From: an uncultured Alphaproteobacteria bacterium
Lineage (GTDB): Bacteria > Pseudomonadota > Alphaproteobacteria > Rickettsiales > UBA1997
Direction: 5' to 3'
NCBI GenBank assembly: GCA_903927415.1
Contig: CAIYMZ010000066.1
Span: 1 to 37,049 of the forward strand
Length of the DNA: 37,049 nt
Part shown: in pieces, positions 36,678 through 37,049 of the stretch
Numbering within the stretch: position 1 is the first letter of the stretch
Layout of the letters: every line of letters starts with the position of its first letter
Program-made: the position numbers and the translations under genes
Notes under the pieces: generated by a model
The model's input: only the letters and a program-made list of their open reading frames with translations
Databases searched by the model: none
What the model was told of the DNA's origin: nothing

Positions 36678-37049
36678 TCACTCATCCAACCGCAGCGCCG
36701 CCAAAAACGCACTCTGCGGAATCTCAACATTCCCAATCTCCCGCATTTTTTTCTTCCCCTTTTTCTGCTTATCCAAAAGTTTTCTCTTTCGAGAAATATC
36801 TCCGCCGTAGCACTTCGCAGTCACGTCTTTCCTCATCGCCGACACAGTTTCCCGCGCCACAATCTTCCCACCAATCGCCGCTTGAATCGCAATCGCAAAC
36901 ATTTGCCGCGGAATTAATTCCTTCAATTTTGCACAAATTTTTCTGCCGCGAGATTCAGCGTGAGTTTTGTGAGTGATGTATGAAAGAGCGTCCACAGGCT
37001 CTCCATTGACCATGATTGTCAGCTTCACTAAATTAGTTTCTTCGTAACC
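36678..37049 (-). CDS. lepA: Elongation factor 4, C-terminal part (runs off window)
   Basis: [103 protein letters not shown]. Confidence 0.95.
   Translation of the reverse strand, partial: GYEETNLVKLTIMVNGEPVDALSYITHKTHAESRGRKICAKLKELIPRQMFAIAIQAAIGGKIVARETVSAMRKDVTAKCYGGDISRKRKLLDKQKKGKKKMREIGNVEIPQSAFLAALRLDE

Noticed and set aside
36601-36810. 69-aa plus-strand ORF downstream of the kinase
   Set aside because: Overlaps lepA antisense; no supporting motif.

Overview
AT-rich bacterial chromosomal window, probably from an alphaproteobacterium. The F0 order atpB-atpE-atpF'-atpF, an IalB-like protein, ankyrin repeats and scattered nuo genes suggest a Rickettsiales-like, host-associated lineage, but this is inference only. 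About 28 protein-coding genes are supported. They include a polysaccharide/nucleotide-sugar cluster (two glycosyltransferases, FdtA-like isomerase, FdtB/DegT aminotransferase, RmlA), a tightly overlapped def-gspF-bioD-argB run, purN with an upstream RhuM-Fic/Doc gene, argG, GNAT, yihY-folC, nuoABC, dapA, an ankyrin/membrane/IalB-like trio, ATP synthase F0 genes, pheT, a 1359-aa low-complexity helical protein, ispH, and the C-terminus of lepA. No rRNA, tRNA or CRISPR array was recognised. The two strongest signals are as follows. (1) Two families of small repeats sit in intergenic DNA and also in frame inside essential genes. One family is 7-nt-period arrays (three in pheT, one in folC, one inverted pair between nuoA and nuoB). 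The other is paired-hairpin elements with shared ends (TGTCAYYCC...GGRWYCCA) and variable self-complementary cores, one of them in frame in folC. (2) A divergent signalling locus (29.77-36.57 kb) holds a LuxI/GNAT-like putative signal synthase, a TonB-dependent receptor, a YfiR-like periplasmic protein and a stand-alone Hpt protein, opposite a hybrid sensor kinase with a degenerate and an intact receiver.
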